From contig NZ_JAHKSI010000008.1 of the NCBI RefSeq assembly GCF_019720915.1, positions 1-64,000 of the forward strand: 64,000 nt of DNA, in the 5' to 3' direction. Positions within the stretch are counted from its first letter, which is position 1. Each line of letters begins with the position of its first letter. Positions 19,791-30,134 of this stretch are shown here, piece by piece. A program made the position numbers and the translations under genes. The notes beneath the pieces were generated by a model, which ran no database searches, was not told the origin of the DNA, and was given only the letters and a program-made list of their open reading frames with translations. This DNA comes from Alkalihalobacillus sp. TS-13 (GTDB lineage: Bacteria > Bacillota > Bacilli > Bacillales > Fictibacillaceae).

Positions 19791-20011
19791 TCTTAAAGAA
19801 AGTTGTGGCTCCTCTCTCATGCAGACGGCTAAATGTCGAAAAAGGAAAGCGGACTATAGTCGCTTTCCACCCGAACAATGTCTTTTTGAAGCTGAGGGAT
19901 TTTGTTGGATTGAGGATTAAATGCAAGAATTCTTCCGTTTTTCAGCTGATTTCGCGATCGTGAAAATCATCGTAAACCGCTCCTCGGTTTATATATGCTC
20001 CTTTTCTTGCA

Positions 20012-20100
20012 TTTAAAGAAAGTATAAAATACTTTCTTCAATATAAGTTCAACTAAGGTTCAGCCATCGCCAAAGGTTTGGCTTTACCAAGTTTTCTTTA
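20012..20100 (+). repeat. Two-hairpin repeat element, copy C
   Basis: Same layout as copy B. The second hairpin has drifted (GGTTTGGCTTTACCAAG), which keeps most of the stem. Only 221 bases separate copies B and C. Confidence 0.92.
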
Positions 20101-20124
20101 GCCGCTGAGTATCAGGTGGTGCGA

Positions 20125-20640
20125 TTATCCCCAACTGTTGTGGATAAGAACAGCATCCACATCAAAATTAAATTACGTTGATCAATCACCATAAATCGAC
20201 AAAATGTATTATCTATCAATAATTTTGAAGGTGGAGCTCAAGAAATTAAAAAAGAGAAAAATGCCTTCTTTCGCAATTCTTCGATGATCCCCTCAGTATG
20301 TGATCGAGTTGAAGAAACCCCGACAAGCCAGTGGTTTTTATGAAAAAAGGAAGTCTGTTTCAAAGGTTTATATTTCAGTGGATGAACCCGAAGCATTAAA
20401 AAAGGCAATAGAATCAAAAATAGTCGAATAGCGTCGAAACTCAGTGTGGAAAACTCTTATCCACAAGTTGTGAACAATGTGGATAAGATCTTGAGACCGA
20501 AAGAAAATAAGCCCTTGTGGATGTGAATAATTTTTTGTGGGTAAATCAAGGGTTTTCTGTGGATATTGTGGAAAAATCGACAAGAAAACGGAAGAATTGC
20601 TACTGTAACTGTGTATAACTCTGTGGATTATGTGTATATG
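20125..20640. promoter_or_regulatory. DnaA-box cluster between tsaD and ydiF
   Basis: Three exact TTATCCACA boxes are at 20139-20147 (minus), 20457-20465 (plus) and 20478-20486 (minus). Boxes with one mismatch are at 20125, 20445, 20522, 20536, 20558, 20567, 20610 and 20622, nearly all on the minus strand. No gene is in the stretch. DnaA-box clusters away from oriC are known in B. subtilis and, from memory, one lies near gcp (tsaD). They titrate DnaA and tune initiation. There is no AT-rich unwinding region or dnaA/dnaN nearby, so this is not oriC. Confidence 0.88.
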
Positions 20641-20656
20641 TTGATTATTTTTGTCT

Positions 20657-20706
20657 AATAAAGAAAAATTACCAAAGCAAACCTTGGGCGAAGGCTGAGC
20701 CAGGCA
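20657..20706 (-). repeat. Two-hairpin repeat element, copy D (partial)
   Basis: Holds only the CCAAAGG-type hairpin end and the GGCTGAGCC middle, on the minus strand. The other hairpin is missing. Confidence 0.7.
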
Positions 20707-20741
20707 GAAATTAACAATAAACACAAACAGAGTCTAAATGT

Positions 20742-20779
20742 AAAAAAAGAATGAAGACTCAATGAGTCATTCATTCTTA
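20742..20779 (-). terminator. Terminator of ydiF
   Basis: On the minus strand: AAGAATGAATGACTC, loop, GAGTCTTCATTCTT, then seven T. It lies just after the ydiF stop. Confidence 0.85.
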
Positions 20780-20789
20780 CCTACCTCTC

Positions 20790-22721
20790 TTAACTCAATT
20801 GTAAACTTTCCCATTCTTCTAGAAGGTTTTCCAGTTCTTGATTGGAGTTTTCCAGCTTTTGATTGTATTCCTGGGACTTTTCATAGTCCTGGAAGACTTC
20901 TGGCTTGCTGAGCTCGTTTTCATAAGTTTCGATCGCATTCTCTAACTCTTCGATTTTTACTTCAATTTCTTCGATTCGGCGGAGGCGCTTCCGTTCTTCT
21001 TTTTTTGCCTGCTTATCAATCTGGAATTTTTCTTTCTGTTCCGTAGCAGGGGTATGGTGCTGTAGTTGATTCTGCTCTTCTGCCTCAATCCGTTCAAGCT
21101 CTGCTTGTTCCGCTTTTTTCTCTGTATAATAGTCGTAATCACCTAGATAGTTTTCCAGTCCTTCTTGAGACAACTCTACGACTCTCGTGGCGATCCGGTT
21201 GATGAAATAACGGTCGTGGGAGATGAAGAGGATCGTACCCGGGTAGTCGATCAAGGCGTTTTCCAACACTTCTTTGCTGTCTAAATCCAGATGGTTCGTA
21301 GGCTCATCAAGAATAAGGACATTCGCTTTCTGGAGCATCAGCTTGGCAAGGGCGAGTCTAGCCTTTTGGCCACCGCTCAGTTCATTGACGCCTTTCAGGA
21401 CATCATCCCCACTGAAAAGGAAATTTCCAAGAACCGTCCGGATATCCTTTTCAAGGTGGGTAGGGTACTCATCCCAGAGCTCTTGCAACACGGTTTTATT
21501 ACTATTGAGATTCGCCTGTTCCTGATCATAGTATCCAATCTGCACATTCGAACCGAATTGGATTGTCCCATTCAATTTTCGTTCAGGATACATGATCGTT
21601 TTGATTAACGTGGACTTGCCGATTCCGTTCGGTCCAACAAGCGCGATGCTTTCTTCTTTTTGAATCTGGGTATTGATGTTTTTCGTGAGAATTTCCTGGT
21701 TGTAGCCGATTGCCACATCATTAAGCTTCAACACATCATTTCCAGTCGGGCGTTCAATTGTAAAACCGAATTGTGCGGATTTCTCACCGCCTTCAGGTCT
21801 ATCAAACTTTTCCATCTTGTTCAGTTGCTTCCGTTTGCTTTGTGCCCGTTTTGTTGTGGAAGCACGGGCGATGTTCCGCTGTACGAAATCCTGGAGCTTG
21901 GCAATTTCCGTTTGTTGTTTCTCGTATTCTTTCATTTCTTGCTCATATTGCTCGGCTTTCATCTCGAGATATTTGCTGTAGTTTCCGAGATACTTCTTGC
22001 TTTTTTGCCGAGAGATTTCATAAACCTGCGTGACGACCTTGTCAAGGAAGTACCGGTCATGGGATACGATGAGCAATGCACCAGGATAGGATTGAAGATA
22101 TCCCTCCAGCCAGTTCAGCGTTTCGATATCGAGATGGTTGGTAGGCTCGTCCAAAATCAAGAGGTCAGGACGGGTGAGAAGCAGCTTGACGAGAGCTAGC
22201 CTCGTTTTCTGCCCACCACTTAAAGAAGAGATCGGTTTATCATAATCCTCTTCAAAAAAACGGAACCCATGAAGGATTGAACGTATATCGTTCTCGTATT
22301 GATATCCGCCTCGCAGCTGGAAGTCATGCTGGAGAGCGTCGTATTCAGCCAGTACCTTGGCATAAGCAACCTCATCATTCAGGATATGCTCTTTCCCCAT
22401 CTTCGCCTCATGGGCACGGATCTGCTTTTCCATGTCTTGAAGATGACTGAAAACCCCGATCATCTCTTCCCATATCGAGTGATCGGATTCCAGGCCAGCA
22501 TCCTGGGCGAGATAGCCGATTTCGATTTCCTTCGGTTTCATGATGGAACCAGAGTCATGGGAGAGCTGTCCGCTGATGATTTTCAGCAATGTTGATTTTC
22601 CTGCACCATTCCTGCCGACAAGCGCGATACGGTCGCGGGATTGTACTTCAAGTTTAATATTCGATAAAATAAGGTCAGCACCAAAATATTTAGTTATGTC
22701 TTGGACTTGCATGACAATCAT
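20790..22721 (-). CDS. ydiF: ABC-F family ATPase YdiF
   Basis: A soluble twin-ATPase of 643 residues without membrane segments, so an ABC-F protein acting on ribosomes, not a transporter. First Walker A is GRNGAGKSTLLK near residue 37 with SLSGGQKTRLAL and LLILDEPTNHLD. The second set is GPNGIGKSTLIK, ELSGGQKARLAL and VLILDEPTNHLD. A linker follows the first domain, and the C-terminal 100 residues are a charged coiled coil. GAGGTGA precedes the ATG. Whether it protects ribosomes from antibiotics or acts in normal translation cannot be read from sequence; the conserved location suggests a housekeeping role. Confidence 0.93.
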   Translation of the reverse strand: MIVMQVQDITKYFGADLILSNIKLEVQSRDRIALVGRNGAGKSTLLKIISGQLSHDSGSIMKPKEIEIGYLAQDAGLESDHSIWEEMIGVFSHLQDMEKQIRAHEAKMGKEHILNDEVAYAKVLAEYDALQHDFQLRGGYQYENDIRSILHGFRFFEEDYDKPISSLSGGQKTRLALVKLLLTRPDLLILDEPTNHLDIETLNWLEGYLQSYPGALLIVSHDRYFLDKVVTQVYEISRQKSKKYLGNYSKYLEMKAEQYEQEMKEYEKQQTEIAKLQDFVQRNIARASTTKRAQSKRKQLNKMEKFDRPEGGEKSAQFGFTIERPTGNDVLKLNDVAIGYNQEILTKNINTQIQKEESIALVGPNGIGKSTLIKTIMYPERKLNGTIQFGSNVQIGYYDQEQANLNSNKTVLQELWDEYPTHLEKDIRTVLGNFLFSGDDVLKGVNELSGGQKARLALAKLMLQKANVLILDEPTNHLDLDSKEVLENALIDYPGTILFISHDRYFINRIATRVVELSQEGLENYLGDYDYYTEKKAEQAELERIEAEEQNQLQHHTPATEQKEKFQIDKQAKKEERKRLRRIEEIEVKIEELENAIETYENELSKPEVFQDYEKSQEYNQKLENSNQELENLLEEWESLQLS

Positions 22722-22890
22722 GTTTGTTCACCTCAGTAGTTGAGGTTCAAAAAGTAATTACTATGAAAAATAAACGTTATATTGCATTTTTCGACTTTTT
22801 GAACAGCTACTATTAGTGTAGCTTATCTTAGAAAGTTCAGGCAACCAAACAATATTCAAGGATTTGTGATAATTTCCCTTATTCGATGCC

Positions 22891-22919
22891 TTACTTTTTT
22901 ATAAAAAAGGGTGTATAGT
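22891..22919 (+). promoter_or_regulatory. Sigma-A promoter of moaC
   Basis: TTACTT at 22891-22896, 17 bases, TATAGT at 22914-22919. It reads toward moaC and away from the divergent ydiF. Confidence 0.6.
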
Positions 22920-22940
22920 CTCTGTTAGGGTGGTGATTCT

Positions 22941-23420
22941 GTGGGCGATTTCACGCATTTCAATGATCAGGGCCGCGCAAGGATGGTCGATATTTCAGAA
23001 AAAGAAGAAACAGTCCGGACGGCAAGAGTGCGAAGCAGCGTCCAGGTGACTGAAGAAATTTACAACGCTATCCGGGGCGGTAAAGTCAGAAAAGGTGATG
23101 TCTTGTCCGTGGCCCAGGTTGCAGGGGTCATGGCCGCCAAAAAGACCCCCGATATCGTTCCGATGTGTCATCCATTGCCTTTGAAAGCTGTAGATGTATC
23201 GTTTGATTGGAAAATCGATGACAGCTATGAATTGCTCATCGATGTGATGGTCAAGACGAAAGGGAACACAGGTGTGGAGATGGAGGCATTGACGGCCGCA
23301 TCCGCCGTTGCCCTGACGGTGTACGATATGTGTAAAGCAATCGATAAAGGTATGGTGATCGGCCCGACTTACCTGCTAGAAAAGACAGGTGGTAAAAGCG
23401 ACGATTATCGTAAAGGATAA
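22941..23420 (+). CDS. moaC: Cyclic pyranopterin monophosphate synthase
   Basis: Second step of molybdenum cofactor synthesis, forming the cyclic pyranopterin from the MoaA product. 159 residues. [23 protein letters not shown] is the family core (22 residues; key K, D and H residues at about 68-80), with EMEALTAAS-type active-site sequence after it. It starts with GTG at 22941 behind AGGGTGGTGAT. No other moa gene is in the window, so it is a lone gene here as in B. subtilis. Confidence 0.94.
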   Translation: MGDFTHFNDQGRARMVDISEKEETVRTARVRSSVQVTEEIYNAIRGGKVRKGDVLSVAQVAGVMAAKKTPDIVPMCHPLPLKAVDVSFDWKIDDSYELLIDVMVKTKGNTGVEMEALTAASAVALTVYDMCKAIDKGMVIGPTYLLEKTGGKSDDYRKG

Positions 23421-23476
23421 AACATAGATCAAACAATAGATTCAGTTGGTGTTCTGATAACGAATGGAGGGGTCCG

Positions 23477-24115
23477 ATGAGCGTTGAAGATCAAAAAATT
23501 CCGCAAGCTACAGCAAAACGTCTGCCATTGTACTATCGGTTTTTAAAAAATCTTTCTTCATCAGGAAAGCTTCGTGTATCCTCTTCTGAACTTAGTGAAG
23601 CTGTGAAAGTAGACTCTGCCACAATAAGAAGGGATTTTTCCTATTTTGGAGCACTAGGTAAGAAGGGTTATGGATACAATGTCAATTATCTGCTGACGTT
23701 TTTCAGGAAAACGCTTGATCAAGATGAAGTGACAAAGGTCATGTTGATAGGGGTAGGAAACTTGGGGACAGCCCTATTGCATTATAACTTCTTGAAAAAT
23801 GACAACACACGTATCGAGTTGGCTTTTGACGTTGATGAAAAGAAAGTAGGTACTGATATCAGCGGTGTACCGATCCATCATTTGGATGAATTGAAGAATT
23901 TCGCTGACGCTGATGTATCCGTTGCAATCTTGACTGTTCCTGCTAACAACGCACAGGCTGTAGCAGATCAATTGGTGGAAATCGGGGTCAAAGGAATCCT
24001 GAACTTCACGCCAGCACGACTGACGGTACCCGAACACGTACGTATTCATCACATAGATCTTGCAGTCGAGCTGCAATCGTTGATTTATTTTTTAAAGCAT
24101 TACCCGTTGGATTAA
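23477..24115 (+). CDS. rex: Redox-sensing repressor Rex
   Basis: Senses the NADH/NAD ratio and represses fermentation and respiration genes when NAD is plentiful. 212 residues. The N-terminal winged helix includes [20 protein letters not shown]; the Rossmann fold follows with [12 protein letters not shown]. The C-terminal swapped helix [17 protein letters not shown] is intact. GGAGGGG precedes the ATG. It stands just upstream of the Tat genes, as in B. subtilis (ydiH). Confidence 0.96.
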   Translation: MSVEDQKIPQATAKRLPLYYRFLKNLSSSGKLRVSSSELSEAVKVDSATIRRDFSYFGALGKKGYGYNVNYLLTFFRKTLDQDEVTKVMLIGVGNLGTALLHYNFLKNDNTRIELAFDVDEKKVGTDISGVPIHHLDELKNFADADVSVAILTVPANNAQAVADQLVEIGVKGILNFTPARLTVPEHVRIHHIDLAVELQSLIYFLKHYPLD

Positions 24116-24149
24116 TTTGTTCATCCATTTTTTAAGGGAGGTGACCAGG

Positions 24150-24347
24150 ATGCTTGGTCCAGGAAGTTGGATAATAATCGGAGTTGTGGCACTATTGATT
24201 TTCGGTCCTAAAAAATTACCTGAGCTTGGAAGAGCGGCAGGAAAAACGTTGAAAGAGTTTAAGAATGCAACAAGCGGGCTTGTAGAAGACGATGATGATA
24301 AAAAGAAAGAAAAGAAGAACACTCAAACGAAAACAGATGAGGAATAG
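24150..24347 (+). CDS. tatA: Sec-independent translocase protein TatA
   Basis: The pore-forming component of the twin-arginine translocase. 65 residues: one N-terminal membrane helix ([20 protein letters not shown] with the conserved [11 protein letters not shown] hinge), then an amphipathic helix and a very charged tail ([10 protein letters not shown]). The open frame begins at 24117, but GGGAGGTGA places the start at the ATG at 24150. With tatC it forms a minimal TatA-TatC system like B. subtilis TatAy-TatCy. Confidence 0.94.
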   Translation: MLGPGSWIIIGVVALLIFGPKKLPELGRAAGKTLKEFKNATSGLVEDDDDKKKEKKNTQTKTDEE

Positions 24348-24365
24348 ACAGGAAGGTAGTTTTGT

Positions 24366-25118
24366 ATGACGGAAAAACAAATGACACTTCAAAATCATAT
24401 TGAAGAACTGCGCAAAAGGGTTTTTATCGTCATACTTGTTTTTGTAGGAGCGTTCATTGCGGGATTCTTTCTAGCGATGCCGCTTATACAATATTTGCAG
24501 AAAACCCCAGAGGCAGCTGGATTGGAGCTTAATGTCTTCAATCTGACAGACCCTTTGAGGGTTTTCCTGGATTTCGCTTTTCTGATTGCGTTATTGATCT
24601 CTTCACCAATTGCGCTTTATCAGCTGTGGGCGTTCGTAAGCCCTGGTTTGTATGAAAAAGAGCGAAAGGCAACCCTGATGTACATTCCGCTTACATTTTT
24701 GTTATTTATAGCGGGATTATCCTTTTCCTACTTCATTTTGTTTCCGTTCGTCATTGATTTCATGAATGGCCTGGCTGATCTTTTGGGAGTAGAAGAAGAG
24801 TATGGAATCAATGAATACTTTCATTTCTTGTTCAGGCTGACGCTGCCATTCGGGATTCTGTTCCAGTTTCCGGTTGTGATCATGTTTTTGACGCGGTTAG
24901 GTCTGGTGACGCCGGCTGTACTTCGTAAAATTCGCAAGTACTCCTATTTTGGCTTACTCGTGGTAGCAGGGCTGATTACACCGCCAGAGCTCATTTCACA
25001 TCTGATGGTGACTGTGCCATTGATCCTGTTATATGAAATCAGCATCCTGATCTCCGGATTCGCATACAGGAAAGCGATGAGGACAGCAGCGAAAGCAGAA
25101 GAGGAAGATAGTGCATGA
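24366..25118 (+). CDS. tatC: Sec-independent translocase protein TatC
   Basis: The membrane receptor for twin-arginine signal peptides. 250 residues with six predicted helices. Conserved HIEELRKRVFIV at the N-terminus, SPIALYQLWAFVSPGLY in the first cytoplasmic or periplasmic loops, and LITPPELISHLMVTVPL near the C-terminus. It follows tatA by 18 bases. No Tat substrate is encoded next to it. Confidence 0.96.
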   Translation: MTEKQMTLQNHIEELRKRVFIVILVFVGAFIAGFFLAMPLIQYLQKTPEAAGLELNVFNLTDPLRVFLDFAFLIALLISSPIALYQLWAFVSPGLYEKERKATLMYIPLTFLLFIAGLSFSYFILFPFVIDFMNGLADLLGVEEEYGINEYFHFLFRLTLPFGILFQFPVVIMFLTRLGLVTPAVLRKIRKYSYFGLLVVAGLITPPELISHLMVTVPLILLYEISILISGFAYRKAMRTAAKAEEEDSA

Positions 25119-25133
25119 ATATTGAAGCGATCC

Positions 25134-25157
25134 GCATCAGCGGAATCGCTTTTTTGT
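25134..25157 (+). terminator. Terminator of rex-tatAC
   Basis: AAGCGATCCG, loop CATCAG, CGGAATCGCTT, then a T run. The stem has one bulged base. Confidence 0.85.
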
Positions 25158-25180
25158 TTAGCATGATTAAAGTACCGATT

Positions 25181-25285
25181 TGCTCAAGCTAGGGGTAAAA
25201 TTGCTCAAGCTGAGCTGATTTTTGCTCAAGCTAGGGGTGAAATTGCTCAAGCTGAGCTCAAATTTGCTCAAGTCAGCAAAAATTT
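25181..25285. repeat. 21-bp-period repeat, TGCTCAAGCT family
   Basis: TGCTCAAG begins at 25181, 25202, 25223, 25244 and 25265, exactly 21 bases apart, with variable filling between. It opens a 98-codon frame by chance because 21 is a multiple of three; I do not call that a gene. Confidence 0.9.
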
Positions 25286-25418
25286 ACTCTGCCAGAATTC
25301 ACTTCCTTAGCGAGACGCGACTCCAACACAACATTTTGGTTGAAAACCACGATTTTTTCTCAAAAAGTTGTAAAGTTCCAAGAGGCTCAGACACGTTTTG
25401 GACAGCTGTATTTTTAAC

Positions 25419-25510
25419 ACTTAAAGAAAGTATTAAATACTTTCTTCAGTATAAGCGCAACTACTGGCTCAGCCCACGCCCAAGAAGGCTTGGCTTTGCC
25501 AAGTTCTCTT
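25419..25510 (+). repeat. Two-hairpin repeat element, copy E
   Basis: AAGAAAGTAT-TAA-ATACTTTCTT, then TGGCTCAGCCCACGCC, then CTTGGC-TTT-GCCAAG. It is full length and has the same orientation as copies B and C. Confidence 0.92.
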
Positions 25511-25522
25511 ATGGGTAGAAGA

Positions 25523-25580
25523 GTGAACAGATTAATTGAAAAAGTGAACAAATTATCTGGAAAAGTGAACAGAAAAAGTC
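25523..25580. repeat. 21-bp-period repeat, AAGTGAACA family
   Basis: GTGAACA starts at 25523, 25544 and 25565, again exactly 21 apart. Its sequence is unrelated to the TGCTCAAG array 240 bases upstream. Confidence 0.85.
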
Positions 25581-25634
25581 CAAGCTCGCTCTGATGTGGA
25601 CGCTCACCCTTCCAGAAACTCAATCCCCAATATC

Positions 25635-25660
25635 AAAAAAGAACTGCGCTTGCAGTCCTT
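25635..25660 (-). terminator. Terminator of ydiL-ydiK
   Basis: On the minus strand: AGGACTGC, loop AAGC, GCAGTTCT, then six T, directly after the ydiK stop. Confidence 0.8.
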
Positions 25661-25661
25661 A

Positions 25662-25865
25662 TTATTTCTTCTTCATTTTATTTATCTTTCTCCGTAATTC
25701 GATCATCCGGTATGCATTGAAGAAGTCGTATGCTGCGAGGGCCATGTTGATAAGAGGCCAGAACGACCACACCCCGTACTCTCCTGCATAGAAAATCGCT
25801 AAATACGTAAAGATCACGCCTAAGATGAAATAGGCGAAGATCCAAAATGTTGGTGAAAATCTCAT
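25662..25865 (-). CDS. ydiK: Small membrane protein YdiK (DUF4305 family)
   Basis: 67 residues with two membrane helices (FWIFAYFILGVIFTYLAIFY, and GVWSFWPLINMALAAYDFFNAY) and a basic tail RRKINKMKKK. Its function is not known. Length, topology and position next to ydiL and groES match B. subtilis YdiK. Its start overlaps the ydiL stop by four bases, so the two are probably translated together. Confidence 0.85.
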   Translation of the reverse strand: MRFSPTFWIFAYFILGVIFTYLAIFYAGEYGVWSFWPLINMALAAYDFFNAYRMIELRRKINKMKKK

Positions 25866-26593
25866 AGTAAGCCTCCAATGATAAGTTGAGTGCTCTGTAG
25901 TTGTTTTTCAAGCTCTTGTATTTCGTCCCGGAAGACCACTTGTACAAGCATGACCGAGGTATTGACGGCAACATGGGCCACAATCGGTACGATCAAGCGC
26001 TTCGTTTTCACATATAAAAAGCTGAAGGTGAAACCGAGCGCAGCATACACGAGAAGATGGGTGAAGTCCCTATGGACGACAGCGAATATAAGAGAGCTGA
26101 TTGAAGCAGCTATAATGAAATTAGTTCGGTTATAGATTGTGCCAAAAATGACTTTACGAAACACGATTTCTTCAAGGATCGGCCCGATGACTGAAACCAC
26201 AAGGATCAATAATGGAACCGATAATGTTAAGTCGACGATCATTTCCGTGTTTTTCGATCCTGGCTCCACTCCGAAAACCTGCATTTCAATCGTGGCAGCG
26301 ATGATTTGCGCAAAGAAAACCATCGGGATACCGAGTAAGGCCCAGCCGATCGTCTGCGGGATTGTTGCCCGTTCATCCCGGTACATCGGGTTTTTGATAT
26401 CCGGTATTAACATGATCAGGATGATAATGAGACCGATGGAAAAGCTGATCACGTTCCACAGTCCGGGAATTTTTTCTCTTGGAACATCAAATGAGAGTAA
26501 AAGCTGACCCCCGACGATTCCAGAAAGCAGCATCAATATATATATGATTAGTATCCAAGCGTATCGTTTGTTCAAACTTTTCTCCTCTTTCAT
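25862..26593 (-). CDS. ydiL: CPBP-family intramembrane metalloprotease YdiL
   Basis: A polytopic membrane protein of 243 residues in the CAAX-protease/bacteriocin-processing (Abi) family. The three motifs are visible: EEIVFRKVIFG (paired glutamates and arginine), FAVVHRDFTHLL (histidine) and HVAVNTSVM near the C-terminus. The substrate is unknown; some relatives protect against bacteriocins, but the conserved place beside groESL suggests a housekeeping role. It is transcribed away from groES and forms an operon with ydiK. Confidence 0.88.
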   Translation of the reverse strand: MKEEKSLNKRYAWILIIYILMLLSGIVGGQLLLSFDVPREKIPGLWNVISFSIGLIIILIMLIPDIKNPMYRDERATIPQTIGWALLGIPMVFFAQIIAATIEMQVFGVEPGSKNTEMIVDLTLSVPLLILVVSVIGPILEEIVFRKVIFGTIYNRTNFIIAASISSLIFAVVHRDFTHLLVYAALGFTFSFLYVKTKRLIVPIVAHVAVNTSVMLVQVVFRDEIQELEKQLQSTQLIIGGLL

Positions 26594-26699
26594 TCGAGAT
26601 TTCTCGTTGACTCAATGCCCCATTTTAACATAGATTCCTCTGAAATTCCTTTCTCAAGAATTCCGATAAAAATGAATTGAGAAAATTTCATCTTTCTAC

Positions 26700-26728
26700 T
26701 TGCAAAAAAAATCAAGATTGATTAATAT
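26700..26728 (+). promoter_or_regulatory. Sigma-A promoter of groESL
   Basis: TTGCAA at 26700-26705, 17 bases, TAATAT at 26723-26728. The inferred start is a few bases before the CIRCE element. Confidence 0.8.
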
Positions 26729-26739
26729 TAAAACTGGAA

Positions 26740-26766
26740 TTAGCACTCGCTTGTTAAGAGTGCTAA
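26740..26766. promoter_or_regulatory. CIRCE element (HrcA operator)
   Basis: A perfect TTAGCACTC, nine bases, GAGTGCTAA. HrcA bound here represses groESL until heat shock. It lies at the start of the transcript, as in B. subtilis. Confidence 0.98.
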
Positions 26767-26803
26767 TAAATCAAAAATATTATCCTTGAGGAGGGTGTTT
26801 CAC

Positions 26804-27088
26804 TTGTTAAAGCCGTTAGGTGATCGTATTATCGTTGAGCTTGTAGAAGGCGAAGAAACAACTGCGAGCGGAATCGTACTTCCAGACTCAGCAAAGGAAA
26901 AGCCGCAAGAAGGTAAAATCGTTGCAGTAGGTACAGGCCGAGTAACAGATAATGGAGAAAAGGTTGCTCTTGAAGTAACTGAAGGAGACACTGTTATCTA
27001 TTCCAAGTACGCTGGTACTGAAGTGAAATATCAAGGTAAAGAATACTTAATCTTACGTGAATCTGACGTATTGGCTATTGTTGGGTAA
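26804..27088 (+). CDS. groES: Co-chaperonin GroES
   Basis: The lid of the GroEL folding chamber. 94 residues: [18 protein letters not shown], mobile loop [19 protein letters not shown], and [19 protein letters not shown]. The start is TTG at 26804, set by GAGGAGGG at 26789-26796 and by the usual GroES N-terminus. The frame opens at 26786, but that part is the ribosome site. Controlled by CIRCE; groEL follows 67 bases later. Confidence 0.97.
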   Translation: MLKPLGDRIIVELVEGEETTASGIVLPDSAKEKPQEGKIVAVGTGRVTDNGEKVALEVTEGDTVIYSKYAGTEVKYQGKEYLILRESDVLAIVG

Positions 27089-27124
27089 GCGATAACAGTA
27101 ATTTTGAATAGGGAATTTTCCCTA

Positions 27125-28809
<1,685 letters not shown>

Positions 28810-28888
28810 AAACCCTTTAATACCAAGGATTTAAACGATTTGTAAGTTGATATTGACTGGATTTTTCAAAAATTAGAGTTAAAATTTT

Positions 28889-28935
28889 AAAGCTTCTCAC
28901 AAGTTCATTGAACTCGTGGGAGGCTTTTCTTTTTA
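28889..28935 (+). terminator. Terminator after groEL
   Basis: AAGCTTCTCACAAGTTC, loop ATT, GAACTCGTGGGAGGCTT, then T-rich sequence. The 17-base stem has several G-U pairs. It lies 80 bases beyond the duplicated groEL end. The rest of 28810-29032 shows nothing else I can support. Confidence 0.85.
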
Positions 28936-29032
28936 AAACTGTAATGAAAAGAAAATCATCTTAGTAGATTTTTAATCGATATTCTAAAAAATTTAATTCA
29001 CATCCTTACCTATAAAGATTTTCTAATTAGTC

Positions 29033-29061
29033 TTGACGAAAAAATATCAAGTATGTATAGT
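29033..29061 (+). promoter_or_regulatory. Promoter of the LacI regulator gene
   Basis: TTGACG at 29033-29038, 17 bases, TATAGT at 29056-29061. The operator at 29077 lies just after the expected start site, so the regulator probably represses itself. Confidence 0.7.
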
Positions 29062-29076
29062 ATAGATAATCATTTA

Positions 29077-29088
29077 GTAAGCGTTTAC
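29077..29088. promoter_or_regulatory. LacI-type operator 1
   Basis: GTAAGCGTTTAC, near-palindromic. The same core is upstream of the GH13 gene, and the perfect form GTAAACGTTTAC is upstream of the binding protein and GH97 genes. CcpA may also read these sites. Confidence 0.75.
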
Positions 29089-29116
29089 GTATAAGCGGAA
29101 ATAAGGTGTAATGATC

Positions 29117-30121
29117 ATGAATCCAACAATCCAAGATGTAGCAAAAGCAGCAAATGTTTCGATTGCGACTGTATCCAGAGTCCTTAATAATCAACCTGGG
29201 TTTTCCCAAAAAACAAAACAGCGGGTCCTGCAGGCGATTGAGGAGATTGGCTATCAACCAAATGCGATTGCCAGAGGGCTTGTCAATCGAAATTCAGGAA
29301 CAATTGGAGTGCTTTTCCCTAGTGTGTCCGGGCTTCTATCTTCAGAAGTTCTTCATGGAATTGAAGCACGTGCCAATGAGGAAGGGTACAGTGTGATCGT
29401 GTGTAATACAGCTGCAGATCACGAAAAAACGTTGAAATATATTCAGTTATTAAGTGAGAAGCGGGTGGATGGGCTTGTATTTGTGAGTGAAGAGGTCAAG
29501 GAGGAGTATTATAAGGCATTTCAACGAATGGGCGTCCCAGTGGTGCTCGTGTTGACGCAGTCTTACAAATATCCATTGCCCTATGTTAAGGTGGATGACT
29601 CTCATGCCGCTTATACGGCTACAAATTATCTTATTGAATCGGGTCATGAGCGAATAGGGATGCTTTCAGGCAACCCGAATGATCTCCTAGCTGGAAGGTC
29701 GAGAATTGAAGGGTTTAAGCGGGCACTTTTAGAGGCGGGGCTCAGTTATTCCGAATCATTAGTTGAAAATCACATAAGCTTTACTTATGAAGATGGAATC
29801 AACAGCTTGCCCCGGCTTTTAGAAAGTCATCCTGATATTACGGGTATTTTTGCTGCCAGTGATGAAATCGCCATAGGAGCGATTGCCGCTGCCTACAAAT
29901 TAGGTGTCCGTATTCCGGAAGATGTATCAATTATCGGATATGACAACTTAAAACTATCGGAGATGTCAATTCCTCCGCTCACGACGATTGCTCAACCATT
30001 CCAGCGAATGGGAGAAAAAGCGATCGAAATGGTTCTTACGATAAAGAATAATAAACAAGCAGAATCTAGCGTTATGCCTCATCATTTAGTGGAGAGAGAA
30101 TCTGTGAAAAGAATAAAATAA
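29117..30121 (+). CDS. LacI-family transcriptional regulator of the sugar locus
   Basis: A sugar-responsive repressor of 334 residues. The N-terminal helix-turn-helix reads TIQDVAKAANVSIATVSRVL with NQPGFSQKTKQRVLQAIEEIGYQPN after it, and the rest is the periplasmic-binding-protein-like ligand domain. Of two ATG codons, the one at 29117 is eight bases from AAGGTG and gives the standard MNPTIQDVA start; 29111 is too close. It leads the locus and has its own operator. The likely effector is a breakdown product of the glycan handled downstream (inference). Confidence 0.92.
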   Translation: MNPTIQDVAKAANVSIATVSRVLNNQPGFSQKTKQRVLQAIEEIGYQPNAIARGLVNRNSGTIGVLFPSVSGLLSSEVLHGIEARANEEGYSVIVCNTAADHEKTLKYIQLLSEKRVDGLVFVSEEVKEEYYKAFQRMGVPVVLVLTQSYKYPLPYVKVDDSHAAYTATNYLIESGHERIGMLSGNPNDLLAGRSRIEGFKRALLEAGLSYSESLVENHISFTYEDGINSLPRLLESHPDITGIFAASDEIAIGAIAAAYKLGVRIPEDVSIIGYDNLKLSEMSIPPLTTIAQPFQRMGEKAIEMVLTIKNNKQAESSVMPHHLVERESVKRIK

Positions 30122-30134
30122 ATTTTTTTAAGGA

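Noticed and set aside
20125-20640. Chromosomal origin of replication
   Set aside because: DnaA boxes are present, but there is no dnaA, dnaN or clear unwinding element, and the place matches a known type of DnaA-box cluster outside oriC.
20215-20724. Possible decayed gene between tsaD and ydiF, including a 118-codon minus frame
   Set aside because: Short plus-strand pieces such as SVSKVYISVDEPEALKKAIE look protein-like but have no start or family match, and the minus frame runs through DnaA boxes and a repeat.
22861-22880. Rex operator upstream of moaC (TTTGTGATAATTTCCC)
   Set aside because: Only one half resembles the Rex consensus; the right arm is missing.
25222-25518. 98-codon frame in the spacer after tatC
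   Set aside because: It exists because the 21-bp repeat is a multiple of three; it continues through a two-hairpin repeat copy.
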